Shown one piece after another: positions 44,056-53,902 of a stretch of DNA of 64,000 nt. Source of the DNA: DCFW01 sp963790715 (GTDB lineage: Bacteria > Bacteroidota > Bacteroidia > Bacteroidales > Bacteroidaceae); assembly GCA_963790715.1 (NCBI GenBank), contig CAWBPN010000018.1:248001-312000 (forward strand). Direction: 5' to 3'. The position numbers and the translations under genes were made by a program. The notes beneath the pieces are model-generated. The model saw nothing but the letters and a program-made list of their open reading frames with translations. It did no database searches and was not told the DNA's origin. Position 1 is the stretch's first letter, and the number at the start of each line of letters is the position of its first letter.

Positions 44056-45060
44056 TTATTTATAAACGACGCCGTACACAAGCCGAAACACGTATCGATA
44101 ATAAAATTTAATTACCATAAAATGCTTTTTGACTGCCATCCATTGCAATAAACGCGTTCGTAATGAAAGCTGTTTATTACGCATAACGTAAGCATTAGAT
44201 TCCGGAAACCATGTGAGCCAACGATTATAACTGACTCCATCATCTGTAATAAGAAGAGGAAGTTTGATATTCAACTTTAAAAAAAACGAATAAGGATCAA
44301 GCAAACTCGTCATTTTTGCATCACTTAACGATTTCTCAACTTCACTGACATTAGCTGTAACCTGCAAGATATGTTCCTGAGAATATATTTTAGTAAGCGA
44401 ATTGCTATTGCTCTGTTCATAGTGATAAAGAGGAACATTCAACTTAGAAACTTTTCCGGCACATATAAATAACTTAACCATTACCATAAGATCTTCACCC
44501 ATATTCATTCCTTCAATAAATCGAATTTCTTTTGTCTGATAAAGTGAACGACGTGCCATAAAAAGCCAAAGATTCCAACGTATTACGCCACACATAATAA
44601 GTTTCAAAGCCTGCTGCCTATCAGAGAAATCATGTTGCCGCATATATCTCTCATTCTTATTAAACGATAAGTACCACTCGCATCCCACAATATCAGCATC
44701 CGTATGTGTTGCTTCATTTACTAAACATTCAATAGCATTAGGTTCTATCCAATCATCAGCATCAACATAATATATGTATTCACCTGTAGCCTGTTCCAAA
44801 CCTGAATTTCGTGCAGCCGCTACCCCTCGATTTTTTATATGATGAACGTCCTTTATTTTAATCGAATTATTATTGTTTATATTTTTCTCCACATAATGTT
44901 CAATAATTATAGAACTATTGTCAGTGCTGCAATCATCCACAAATATTAATTCCAATTGCTGATAAGTTTGTGCAAACAAAGAATCAATACAACGAGGTAA
45001 AGTCTTCACAGCGTTATACACAGGAATAATAATTGATACTATTGTTTGAGCTTTCTCCAT
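44056..45060 (-). CDS. Glycosyltransferase family 2
   Basis: This is about 334 residues from the ATG at 45060 (EKAQTIVSIIIPVYNAVKTL). FVDDCSTDNSS and the DxD in YYVDADDWIEP are clear. The C-terminal part is helical and basic. The start overlaps the acyltransferase stop by a few bases. It is a single-sugar transferase of unknown specificity. Confidence 0.88.
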   Translation of the reverse strand: MEKAQTIVSIIIPVYNAVKTLPRCIDSLFAQTYQQLELIFVDDCSTDNSSIIIEHYVEKNINNNNSIKIKDVHHIKNRGVAAARNSGLEQATGEYIYYVDADDWIEPNAIECLVNEATHTDADIVGCEWYLSFNKNERYMRQHDFSDRQQALKLIMCGVIRWNLWLFMARRSLYQTKEIRFIEGMNMGEDLMVMVKLFICAGKVSKLNVPLYHYEQSNSNSLTKIYSQEHILQVTANVSEVEKSLSDAKMTSLLDPYSFFLKLNIKLPLLITDDGVSYNRWLTWFPESNAYVMRNKQLSLRTRLLQWMAVKKHFMVIKFYYRYVFRLVYGVVYK

Positions 45061-45061
45061 T

Positions 45062-46165
45062 TCACTTTCTATCAATATTAAAGCGTTGATTATTAATTCT
45101 ACCTCCGACCAACACAGACAGTATACGTGGAGCTGTTGACCTCAGCAAGTAATATAAAAATAGACAAATAAGCAAAGCGATAAAAGGAATGAGCATATAA
45201 CATAAAAGCATTCCCAATCCACTATGTGCTAAGGAAGTACGGTAGAATGCACCTTTCAACCAGTTGATAATATATATTTCATGTATCGCATAAACAAAAA
45301 ATACTGTAGGAGACATGCTACACAAAAATCTTTTTAATTTATCATTACGTATAATTAAATCTATGGAATTAAACATACAAATAATTCCAAACGGGATAAA
45401 CAACCGAGACAATTGCAGATGATATGAAGTTCCATTACAATAAGTAGAGATACATAAAAGAAATACAGCTACTACAGTAGTAAACAATCGCCATTTAGAA
45501 CAAACCGCTAATATGTTTTTCTTAAAAATAGCCATATATACTCCAGCCCCGAAAAAAAGAATTGCAGTCATACTAAAGCCGGGTATATTACTATCAAAGC
45601 CTAAGACATAAATAAGAAATAAAAGCAATAATCCATAAACCTTGGTATATTTGAAAAATAACGCGAACAAAGGAGCGAGCAATGACATTACAACGAGATC
45701 ACGCAAAAACCACAACGGATAATTAACAGGCATACCCCACAGCAAATTATACAGTGAATTATTATAAACCACCTGATAACCATTATCTATTACTAGGCCC
45801 AAATGACTGAAAGTTATATTTTTAATTAGTATAATCAAAATGTATAAAACATTCCATATAAAATATGGAATCAAAAGTGTGCGTGCTCTTTTTCGCCACT
45901 GATTAAAATAAAATGAGGTATTCAACTCTTCCTTTTTATAAAAGAAGAAGAAACCGGAAAATAAGAAAAAACAAGGAACAACTATACTTCCTACATTATG
46001 AGAAATCATTTCCGCGACAATGTTATATATATTCATTGCCGAAAAGTGCAATGCTAAAGTTATACAAATCATAGGGCGCATGTGTATGAAAAGCACTAAT
46101 ATAATAAGTGGAAACCTCATGGCTTCAATTACTTGTGATTGCCTCTGCTCCAAATCATTATTCAT
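45062..46165 (-). CDS. Acyltransferase family 3 membrane protein
   Basis: The 367-residue protein has about ten membrane helices. The N-terminal IEAMRFPLIILVLFIHM holds the Arg and His of the AT3 fold. Members move acetyl or succinyl groups onto sugars across or at the membrane. It overlaps the GT14 stop by 4 bases. It probably O-acetylates the repeat unit. Confidence 0.85.
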   Translation of the reverse strand: MNNDLEQRQSQVIEAMRFPLIILVLFIHMRPMICITLALHFSAMNIYNIVAEMISHNVGSIVVPCFFLFSGFFFFYKKEELNTSFYFNQWRKRARTLLIPYFIWNVLYILIILIKNITFSHLGLVIDNGYQVVYNNSLYNLLWGMPVNYPLWFLRDLVVMSLLAPLFALFFKYTKVYGLLLLFLIYVLGFDSNIPGFSMTAILFFGAGVYMAIFKKNILAVCSKWRLFTTVVAVFLLCISTYCNGTSYHLQLSRLFIPFGIICMFNSIDLIIRNDKLKRFLCSMSPTVFFVYAIHEIYIINWLKGAFYRTSLAHSGLGMLLCYMLIPFIALLICLFLYYLLRSTAPRILSVLVGGRINNQRFNIDRK

Positions 46166-47016
46166 GATAATGTTGTTTTCAAAATCCGATCTACCAACTC
46201 AATATGTTTACTACTAAACTTACGAGCGAACAGTGCGTCTGATTGCATCAGTTTATCATAGTCTTTTTCTTCCCATTCCACTATTTGATTATTTGTCCAA
46301 CCGATCATACGCATGCAACCATGGCCTTCATCTGTGTTGTCATAAATACGTTCACGAAAAGTAGAATTCCAACAAAGCGTTTGTACGAATATTTCATCAC
46401 TACAAAAAGTATGATGATAAGTATTTAAGACCTCATTTTTCTTAGATATTATATAAGAAACAAAATCATCCGTCAAGCTTACCCATTGAGTACCTTTCTT
46501 GAAGTTAATATTTTTATTACGACGAATGCCTAATATGAATTGCATTCTAAGAAAAATTGCACGAAACAACTTAATTAAGAAATTACCGGAGCGAAAATAT
46601 CTTGGAAAAAGGTGACAATGATTAACTTTGCGATCTACCTCAGATTTATAATCATAAGTCGAAAATCCTATAAACTCTTTACCTTGTTCATTTTTAAAGA
46701 ACTGATGAATATAATCTTGAGATTTCAATGGTAAATCTGATCCTGACAACAAATGATAATAAGCATAAGGTCCATTATGAGAAGCCTCTTCAAACAAAGC
46801 ATATTCAGCCTCAACAACAGAGACGTCTCCCCAATAAACTTTTACTCTGTTCTGAAGAATATATAGTTTTGAATATTTTATTTCCAGCGATGGGATTACA
46901 GACATCTTTTTATCAAAGTGAATATAAATATCATTTCGAGTATCATCCAACGCTAAAATCAATTTCAGCAATAAGTTGAAATCAGTATGTGCTAAAATTA
47001 AATAAGCATGTTTCAT
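46162..47016 (-). CDS. GT14 core-2/I-branching-type glycosyltransferase
   Basis: This 284-residue GT14 enzyme of the beta-1,6-GlcNAc transferase type begins KHAYLILAHTDFNLLLKLI. It has DIYIHFDKK and HLLSGSDLPLKSQD, the family's donor and acceptor marks. It is a close paralogue of the next gene, which starts 4 bases across the stop. Such enzymes often make side branches. Confidence 0.85.
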   Translation of the reverse strand: MKHAYLILAHTDFNLLLKLILALDDTRNDIYIHFDKKMSVIPSLEIKYSKLYILQNRVKVYWGDVSVVEAEYALFEEASHNGPYAYYHLLSGSDLPLKSQDYIHQFFKNEQGKEFIGFSTYDYKSEVDRKVNHCHLFPRYFRSGNFLIKLFRAIFLRMQFILGIRRNKNINFKKGTQWVSLTDDFVSYIISKKNEVLNTYHHTFCSDEIFVQTLCWNSTFRERIYDNTDEGHGCMRMIGWTNNQIVEWEEKDYDKLMQSDALFARKFSSKHIELVDRILKTTLS

Positions 47017-47879
47017 CTTTTCATAGATATTACATGTTCTACAATCTTGTCAACTACATCAATGTCACTTTCACTAAATTTTCTAGCAAACAGATAATCC
47101 GAGTGAACTAAAAAATCATAATCATTACCTGTTAAAATTCTAGGATTACTATCAGTTTGAAAGTCATTATATAATAGAATATCCGAATTTATAATTTTAA
47201 AACCATTACCAGAATTCACCAATAAATAAGGTACAAAGTATTCATCACCACAAAATGACCGGCGAAAAGTTCTTAATATTATATCTTTTTGTGATATTAT
47301 ATAACCAACTGCTCCTCTTGTCAGACTTACCCAGTTATTAGCTTTTATTGTCGCATTGGAAATGTTTTTCTTTTGTATATGAAGCATATATTGTAGTTGT
47401 AGTAATATATGCCATAATAATTGTGATAATCGCCTCTGTATTTCATTACCAAATCTATAATGTCTCAAGAAAAAATGGTATCTACTCAATTTCATATTTA
47501 CTTCATAACTATTCGTATAAAGAAAACTTAGTATCTCTTTCTCAGCCTGTTTATCAAAAAAAGAGTGTATTTCATCTTGAGATTTCAATGGCAAATGAGT
47601 ACCTGATATGAGATGAAAACGGTTATATTTTTGTTCACTTCTGAAAGCCTCCTCAAATAATGCATATTCCGCCTCAATTTGTGAAACATGTCCCCATCGT
47701 ACATCTATTCTATTATTCAAAACATATAAGTTTGATTTATAGGTATGTAAAGATGGATAATGGTTCAATTTCTTATCAAAATGTATATAAATATCATTCC
47801 TTTTATCGTCAAGGCATTTAATCAAATTTTCTAGAATTCTGAATTCATTATGTGCTATAATTAAATAAGCAGACTTCAT
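47013..47879 (-). CDS. GT14 core-2/I-branching-type glycosyltransferase, paralogue
   Basis: This 288-residue paralogue of the neighbouring gene begins KSAYLIIAHNEFRILENLI and has DIYIHFDKK, VRWGHVSQIEAEYALFEEA and HLISGTHLPLKSQDEIH. The pair probably arose by tandem duplication, then drifted. Perhaps each adds one sugar of the same kind at different positions. Confidence 0.85.
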   Translation of the reverse strand: MKSAYLIIAHNEFRILENLIKCLDDKRNDIYIHFDKKLNHYPSLHTYKSNLYVLNNRIDVRWGHVSQIEAEYALFEEAFRSEQKYNRFHLISGTHLPLKSQDEIHSFFDKQAEKEILSFLYTNSYEVNMKLSRYHFFLRHYRFGNEIQRRLSQLLWHILLQLQYMLHIQKKNISNATIKANNWVSLTRGAVGYIISQKDIILRTFRRSFCGDEYFVPYLLVNSGNGFKIINSDILLYNDFQTDSNPRILTGNDYDFLVHSDYLFARKFSESDIDVVDKIVEHVISMKR

Positions 47880-47883
47880 GATA

Positions 47884-48804
47884 CTATTTTATAATCTTAA
47901 TAATTTGTGATTGATAGATTTTATCATAACATTCTGATTTTATACGCCCTGCCAGAACTTCATTAACATACTTATTCGGTATTGTCACTTTATGCTTAGC
48001 CTTCATTAAATACCACTCATATTCAATATCAACATGCCCGACATCAATTGCCTGATAGCCGCATTCAGATAAATCATAGGCAAGAACCGTAGCCGTGTGC
48101 CCTAAAGCAATTAAGACGAGTCTCTCTTTTGGAATTTCTTCTTTTATTACAGATAAAATTTGACCATACTTATCAAAAGCATTCACCGAAGGACATAAAA
48201 TGCGTTTAATACATTTGGCATTATCAAACAAATCGTTACCAACTCCAAGTCTGGATTTTTCACCTTCAACCAGAATAATTTCACGATTCCACCATATTTT
48301 TTTCAATAAAGAAATATAAAATGGGTAATCCCTTATATCTTTCCGATCCATATAAAAACGAGTAAAATTTGTATCACCAAAAAGTTTTTTTAATGATAAA
48401 GTGCTAAGCATGCAATAACGTCCAAGCCATTCTCGTATCCAAAACAAACGCGCGTATATTTTACTTCCTGATACATTTTTAAAGGCATAAGGTATGCAGA
48501 TCAAGTGGTTATTACCAGGTGATTTAAATACATCTATAAGTCTTTTTGCCAATTTCTCATTATATCTTTGAAAAGTATCTACATTGAAATTGGCAATACT
48601 CCCATTTTCTATATAATGATGCATCATTTGAAATTCACCATCACCATATCTGCTTACAGAACAATGAGAATCAATGATGAATTTAATTGTTTTTTCAGAA
48701 TTCAAAAGGTTTAAATTCCTTCTGATTTTACGTGTCCTCCAATATGAATAATTATATGGGAGTAATTTAACTAATATCCAAACAAAACGCCTAAAAGTTC
48801 CCAT
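47884..48804 (-). CDS. GT-D fold glycosyltransferase (SP_1767/DUF1792 type)
   Basis: The protein has 306 residues. The motif SVSRYGDGEFQMM gives the DxE metal site of the GT-D fold, first described in streptococcal adhesin glycosylation. LICIPYAFKN, EGEKSRLGVGNDLF and LVLIALGHTATVLAYDL also match. It overlaps the GT8 gene's end by 14 bases. Its sugar is not known. Confidence 0.78.
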   Translation of the reverse strand: MGTFRRFVWILVKLLPYNYSYWRTRKIRRNLNLLNSEKTIKFIIDSHCSVSRYGDGEFQMMHHYIENGSIANFNVDTFQRYNEKLAKRLIDVFKSPGNNHLICIPYAFKNVSGSKIYARLFWIREWLGRYCMLSTLSLKKLFGDTNFTRFYMDRKDIRDYPFYISLLKKIWWNREIILVEGEKSRLGVGNDLFDNAKCIKRILCPSVNAFDKYGQILSVIKEEIPKERLVLIALGHTATVLAYDLSECGYQAIDVGHVDIEYEWYLMKAKHKVTIPNKYVNEVLAGRIKSECYDKIYQSQIIKIIK

Positions 48805-49732
48805 TTGATGTATATTTTAATTTACGGTACAAAGAACGACTGCAGTTGATTAATAAACCACCTATAAATGAATTATATAATTTATATAATGCGTATATAC
48901 GTTTATTAATCTTTTCACCTTCTTTTATCGCCGTAGGAAGAGCATCGTAATATTGCCACCAAACAGCAAATTCAACGGTAAATCTATCCCAAGGTTTAGC
49001 TCCGGTATAATGTATTGTGCCGCTATTTTGCACGTTCTCCCAATCTTGCTCGGAATATTTCTGAAGAAAAGATTTTTTATACTGTGGCAAGTAAAACGTA
49101 CGAATACTATTATAAAAAGGAGGCAATCCCTTTATATGACCTTTGCACACAACATTTAGCACATCTTGATCAGGAAACTCCAAATAATCAGCTTTTGATG
49201 CTTCAATAAATTTTGTAACCATATTGTCTTGTCGCATCTTTGCAAGATTCATTATTAGGAACCCTGAATTTATATATTCTCCCGGCTCACAACCAATACT
49301 CTTTAAATGTGAAATCTGAAAATCCAAAGTGGCTTCAAAAACTCCTGCTAAATAATTATCTTTCAGATCAACCGAACTGAATAGTTGTGCTAAATTATTA
49401 CGAACAATAATATCACAATCAACATATAAGACCTTATCATATTCAGGCAAGAGTTCAGGCAATAGAAGTCTATATGATGCAGCTACCGTATATTTCTTAT
49501 CAATATATATATCGGATAACATTCCTTCTAAGTTTATGAACCGAAAATTCATGCGCCCCGCTCCTAACTGCTGCAATTTTTGTGTCATCTTTTGAGGTAA
49601 CGATTCGCTTAAAAGCACAATCACTTCATATTTATCCGACGGTTCAGAATGTTTTAAAACTGAAAACAGACAAGTAGCTGCCGGAATAAAATAATTCGGA
49701 GTAAAAGCAATGACAATGGGAGTACTATGCAT
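48791..49732 (-). CDS. Glycosyltransferase family 8
   Basis: The protein has 313 residues and begins PIVIAFTPNYFIPAATCLFSVLKH. The DxD is in LYVDCDIIVRNNL and the conserved His-Gly-Lys patch in IHYTGAKPWDRF. Retaining galactosyl/glucosyltransferases of LPS and capsule share this layout. Acts in the cytosol on lipid-linked sugar. Confidence 0.87.
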   Translation of the reverse strand: MHSTPIVIAFTPNYFIPAATCLFSVLKHSEPSDKYEVIVLLSESLPQKMTQKLQQLGAGRMNFRFINLEGMLSDIYIDKKYTVAASYRLLLPELLPEYDKVLYVDCDIIVRNNLAQLFSSVDLKDNYLAGVFEATLDFQISHLKSIGCEPGEYINSGFLIMNLAKMRQDNMVTKFIEASKADYLEFPDQDVLNVVCKGHIKGLPPFYNSIRTFYLPQYKKSFLQKYSEQDWENVQNSGTIHYTGAKPWDRFTVEFAVWWQYYDALPTAIKEGEKINKRIYALYKLYNSFIGGLLINCSRSLYRKLKYTSNGNF

Positions 49733-49796
49733 TTATGAATCCATATTAAAAACAAGCATAATCTTGCAAAATCAGCAATTCAACTACGTATAATCA

Positions 49797-50432
49797 TTAA
49801 ATCGAACAATCTATTCTTTTCACTACCTTGGCAGGGCATCCTACAACCATTGTATATTCAGGTACATCTTTTGTAACAACACTATTTGCTCCAACAACAG
49901 CACATTTATGTATATGGACGTTAGAACAAATCGTTACCTTATCTCCTATCCAAACAAAATCATCAATAATTATGGAACCTTTTGAAATTAAATGTCGTTC
50001 TTCTGGAGGTATATCAATTTGTTCTTGATTAAAAGCCCCATGTGCATGATCAATAATAGTTACCCATCTACCTATTAAGACATATTTGCCAAGAACAATT
50101 TTATTAATACATGATATGTTAGCATACGTCCCTATTGAACAATAATCTCCAACATAAATTGACGGAGTGAAAGTTTGATCTTTGTAACTTTCCCATGCTA
50201 ATAAAATGCTATTCTTACGAATAGTCACATTATTGCCAATAGCGATATGCTTTGCATTCATTAGATTCAAATTTCTCTCCACAATCGAATTTATACCAAA
50301 TGAGCCAAAATCAGATTTTATCCAATGAGTAAATAAAATATTAAGAAACCTATCATTCTTCTTGAATAAAGAATATGGATATAATCTCATTATCTTTTCA
50401 AATAAAGACTTCAAATATAAAATAATCTTCAT
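49797..50432 (-). CDS. Left-handed beta-helix acetyltransferase
   Basis: This is about 211 residues from the second ATG (KIILYLKSLFEKI). Hexapeptide repeats cover about 60-190 (IAIGNNVTIRKNSI, IYVGDYCSIGTYANIS, VWIGDKVTICSNVHIHKCAVVGANSVVTKDVP). It ends with VVGCPAKVVKRI, typical of sugar O- or N-acetyltransferases (WbbJ/LacA type). The His in TIIDHAHG is the likely base. Confidence 0.83.
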   Translation of the reverse strand: MKIILYLKSLFEKIMRLYPYSLFKKNDRFLNILFTHWIKSDFGSFGINSIVERNLNLMNAKHIAIGNNVTIRKNSILLAWESYKDQTFTPSIYVGDYCSIGTYANISCINKIVLGKYVLIGRWVTIIDHAHGAFNQEQIDIPPEERHLISKGSIIIDDFVWIGDKVTICSNVHIHKCAVVGANSVVTKDVPEYTMVVGCPAKVVKRIDCSI

Positions 50433-50438
50433 ACACAA

Positions 50439-51359
50439 CTATAATATTTTACCCATAATAGCCCTTAACAACATAATCCACTTATCTTTCTTCGATAATA
50501 ATTCGCATTTATGAATCCATTTTATTTTTCTTAATGGTAAAAACTTTATAACCAAATTATAATAATCATATTTGCACTTATAATACAAATTAATCTTCTG
50601 AGTCTGTTCATAAAAATATTTATCGTACTTATCTTCCGGTTTTGAATAATTCAAATTACTCAACCATATAAACAAAAGTGTATTTGCTTCAAGCTTTTCC
50701 TTTAAACATTCTTTATTACTTGATAAATGTATAGATGATATTCGGAACATAAACAGCATATCAGTAGTATTTGCTACTCCATTTTCAGCCATATAAACTA
50801 CAGAAGCTGTGTCAGACCCAAAGGCACAAGGGAAATCAATGAACTTTTTTCTTTTCAATGTATTGGCTTTAAACATATAATTACCAATACACGTAAAAGT
50901 TGTTGCTTGAAGCCATGCAAATAAGAACTGATACTTAGAACAATATTCAGGAAGCATGCCATCTATACCTATAAGTTCTCCACTCTCGTTAATTTGTTCA
51001 ACTCTTGATCTAATTAAATCAGCTTGAGGATATTTCTCAGCAAGATTAACGCATGCTTCAAGGAAATTAGGATAATAAAGATCATCATCAGATGCCAATA
51101 TAATATAATCACCTTTAGCATACGAAATGCAATGATTCCATTGTGCAACTAAGTCCTTACGGCCAATATTTTCTTTATTCTTATAGTAGCTAATTCTATC
51201 ATCGTTATATGAAGCTATAATACTCTTTAAATTATCAGGAGAACAGTCATCAACAATTATTAATTCAAAATTTTGATACGATTGTTTTAAAATACTATCA
51301 ATAGCCTGCTGTAAAAATTTACCTTTATAAGCAGGTAAAATAAAAGAAACAAAAGTCAT
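50439..51359 (-). CDS. Glycosyltransferase family 2
   Basis: The 306-residue protein begins TFVSFILPAYKGKFLQQAIDSILKQ. It has IIVDDCSPDNL and the DxD in LASDDDLYYPNFLEA. It lies next to an acetyltransferase gene (0-base gap) and 20 bases after the capsule-synthesis-type gene. Specificity unknown. Confidence 0.87.
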   Translation of the reverse strand: MTFVSFILPAYKGKFLQQAIDSILKQSYQNFELIIVDDCSPDNLKSIIASYNDDRISYYKNKENIGRKDLVAQWNHCISYAKGDYIILASDDDLYYPNFLEACVNLAEKYPQADLIRSRVEQINESGELIGIDGMLPEYCSKYQFLFAWLQATTFTCIGNYMFKANTLKRKKFIDFPCAFGSDTASVVYMAENGVANTTDMLFMFRISSIHLSSNKECLKEKLEANTLLFIWLSNLNYSKPEDKYDKYFYEQTQKINLYYKCKYDYYNLVIKFLPLRKIKWIHKCELLSKKDKWIMLLRAIMGKIL

Positions 51360-51378
51360 ACAAATATATATATCAAAA

Positions 51379-52311
51379 TTATAAATTTACATTTTCACGA
51401 AATCGTTTCATAGCCTTATCATCGAAATAAGACATTTTATGAATTGTACATGTTTTAAATATCTCATTAAATGAAATAAAATCACAACCTCCGTTTATTT
51501 TTGTTTGCAAATAATGAGGATTTACATCACTTACCAACATGCATTTGTCGGTATTCAATTTATCTTTAATCAATTCATTATATAAAATCTGAAAAAAGAA
51601 ATAATCTATAATATCATTATGAGTCTTCCAATAAAACATCATCAAATCAAATAAAATTGAAACAACATTGCTCCCTTTATGAGCAAAAAATATACTATTC
51701 AACATTCTTACTTTAAAATCAGGATACCAACCCCAGTAATAAGCATAAGTACTTTCCCAATATTTTTTGTTCGGTTCATTATTATCCCGTTGATAAACAA
51801 AATAATCTGCATCAAAATATTCCTTTGGTATCGAACCACTTAAAAACACAGTAGCATCTAACCAGACACCTCCATAAGTTTTTAATAACGCCAACCGCAA
51901 TAAATCGGAAAAAAATGTACGATTAAAAGCTGAATTATTCCTTTTATCAAATACAAAATCCGGTAAATCAATATAATCTTTTATTGTATCGTCACTCAAA
52001 CGAATTACTTCATAATCGCCCTTATATTTATCAACAGAATCAAAACGAATTTGAATGATTTCAGGCAAATTATCTCTAATAATTCCTTGCCCCCAGTATT
52101 GCCAAATTATTTTTTTATCTAATAGTTCAGGCTTCTTAGGTTTCAAATAAACATGTTCTATATTCCCTGGAAAATAGTCATCAATAATTGGTTCCCAAAA
52201 TGCAGCGACTTCTTGGTGTTTCTGCGAAATCTTTTTCCGGCGAATTTTAGACCAAATATCTTTGATTATTGGAAATGTCGTTAGCTTCATAGTTCTTCTA
52301 ACCTTTAACAT
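51379..52311 (-). CDS. Capsular polysaccharide synthesis glycosyltransferase (GT32-like)
   Basis: The protein has 310 residues. DKKIIWQYWGQGI and FNRTFFSDLLRLALLKTYGG followed by VWLDATVFLSG are the donor-site marks of the capsular polysaccharide synthesis (PF05704) family. Start may be either of two ATGs; the later one (at 52290) would remove MLKVRRT. It overlaps the acetyltransferase stop by 14 bases. Confidence 0.82.
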   Translation of the reverse strand: MLKVRRTMKLTTFPIIKDIWSKIRRKKISQKHQEVAAFWEPIIDDYFPGNIEHVYLKPKKPELLDKKIIWQYWGQGIIRDNLPEIIQIRFDSVDKYKGDYEVIRLSDDTIKDYIDLPDFVFDKRNNSAFNRTFFSDLLRLALLKTYGGVWLDATVFLSGSIPKEYFDADYFVYQRDNNEPNKKYWESTYAYYWGWYPDFKVRMLNSIFFAHKGSNVVSILFDLMMFYWKTHNDIIDYFFFQILYNELIKDKLNTDKCMLVSDVNPHYLQTKINGGCDFISFNEIFKTCTIHKMSYFDDKAMKRFRENVNL

Positions 52312-52837
52312 TCAGTATCTTAGCAGGAATACCTACAACCGTAACATTAGACTCTAAAATAGATTTTGTGACAACAGCACCAGCTCCTATCTTCACTCCA
52401 TCAGCGATTGTAATGTTCCCAAGAATCTGTGCATTCTGCCCAATATCAACATTATTGCCAATTACAGGAGAATAGTCTGGGAAACTGCCCTTACTACCAA
52501 TGCAACAATTACCATGTATTGTACAATTGTTACCGATCCTCGCTTTGGGATTAACAATGATTGAGCCATAATGATATATCTTAAGTCCACGCCCAAAGCA
52601 ACCAGCATTAATAAAGAATCCCAAACGTGAACCCAAAACATTCTTTCGCCTTTTATAAAAATATTTTAATAGTCTATTGGGCTTACAAAACGTATAATAT
52701 TCTTCCGAGCGTAGTGAAAGCAAATAATGCCTTATCCAATATTCTTCTGTCTGTAAAAGATAATCCATTATGCTGGCTTTAGAAAATGAGTGATAGTAAG
52801 CGATATTATCACAATTTATATATTGTTTTAGGCTCAT
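52298..52837 (-). CDS. Serine acetyltransferase-like hexapeptide acyltransferase
   Basis: The protein has 179 residues. A helical N-terminus precedes beta-helix repeats (IYHYGSIIVNPKARIGNNCTI, PVIGNNVDIGQNAQILGNITIADGVKIGAGAVVT) and VTVVGIPAKIL. This is the SAT/LbetaH type. In capsule loci such enzymes acetylate sugars more often than serine. Confidence 0.8.
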   Translation of the reverse strand: MSLKQYINCDNIAYYHSFSKASIMDYLLQTEEYWIRHYLLSLRSEEYYTFCKPNRLLKYFYKRRKNVLGSRLGFFINAGCFGRGLKIYHYGSIIVNPKARIGNNCTIHGNCCIGSKGSFPDYSPVIGNNVDIGQNAQILGNITIADGVKIGAGAVVTKSILESNVTVVGIPAKILNVKG

Positions 52838-52881
52838 CTATCTTCCTTTTTTTAATCCCATATATGGTATTTTCATTGTCT

Positions 52882-53847
52882 CTATTTATTTCTTAAATAT
52901 AAAAGTAATAGACACATATACTTACATCTATGAGTTCGTAACCATAATAAGCACTTAATTTTTTTATTTAAAAATGGATTTGACCATATATATTCTCTCA
53001 ACTCAGGAAAAGTATCCATATTATATAATAATTCCTTATGCTCCTTAACATTCAACACAGTACCTTGACATAAATATAAAATCTTCCAATATATATATTT
53101 TCTATATGTTTCAATTACGTTTTGTGATGTGAAAAAGTTTATAATTTCAATAAAACTCTTTACTCCACCACCATCTATTCCAAAATCAGTATTATTGGTA
53201 ATTGATTGTGCATTGGTCCTGTTGTAGCAATATAAAGAATCTTTTACATATATTATTCTATTAGCATAGTATAGCAACAGAACAGACAGATAATAATCCT
53301 CATTCCAATGCACATCTATGCATTTCAAATTCCAACGTATATAAAGAGATCTTTTAGCTAAAATATTAAATAAATATGTCCATTTAGATTCAACATAACT
53401 TTGTAGCAATTGAGTTTTATTACTCAAATTAAAATTATGGAATCTGCATAGTCTATAACTTGATGTTGAATTAACTACTTCAATATCACAGCAAGACACA
53501 TCTGCATCTGTTTCAATTGCACTACTGTATAACGAACCGAACATATCAGGTTTCACCCAATCATCCGCATCTACCCACCCTACATAATCACCTGTAGCAT
53601 TTAACAATCCGGTATTTCTAGCTGCTGCTACGCCTTTATTGTTTTTATGATGGATGATCTTTACTTTATCTTTTATTTTATAACGCTCAATAGTATTTTG
53701 TAAAATCTTTATACTATTGTCATTGCTGCAATCATCAACAAAAACAAACTCTATATCATCAAATGTCTGTTCAAACAACGAACTAGCACATCGTTCAATA
53801 TACTTTTCTACATTATAAACCGGTATAATAACAGAAACTTTGGACAT
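52882..53847 (-). CDS. Glycosyltransferase family 2
   Basis: The 321-residue protein begins SKVSVIIPVYNVEKYIERC. It has FVDDCSNDNSIKIL, KGVAAARNTGL and the DxD in GWVDADDWVKPD. It is similar in layout to the GT2 at 44056. A 44-base gap before the next gene holds nothing clear. Confidence 0.88.
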   Translation of the reverse strand: MSKVSVIIPVYNVEKYIERCASSLFEQTFDDIEFVFVDDCSNDNSIKILQNTIERYKIKDKVKIIHHKNNKGVAAARNTGLLNATGDYVGWVDADDWVKPDMFGSLYSSAIETDADVSCCDIEVVNSTSSYRLCRFHNFNLSNKTQLLQSYVESKWTYLFNILAKRSLYIRWNLKCIDVHWNEDYYLSVLLLYYANRIIYVKDSLYCYNRTNAQSITNNTDFGIDGGGVKSFIEIINFFTSQNVIETYRKYIYWKILYLCQGTVLNVKEHKELLYNMDTFPELREYIWSNPFLNKKIKCLLWLRTHRCKYMCLLLLYLRNK

Positions 53848-53902
53848 ATTTACTTAAGAATTGTAAACATATAATTATTAATTTGCCATTAAATCAAATT
53901 AA

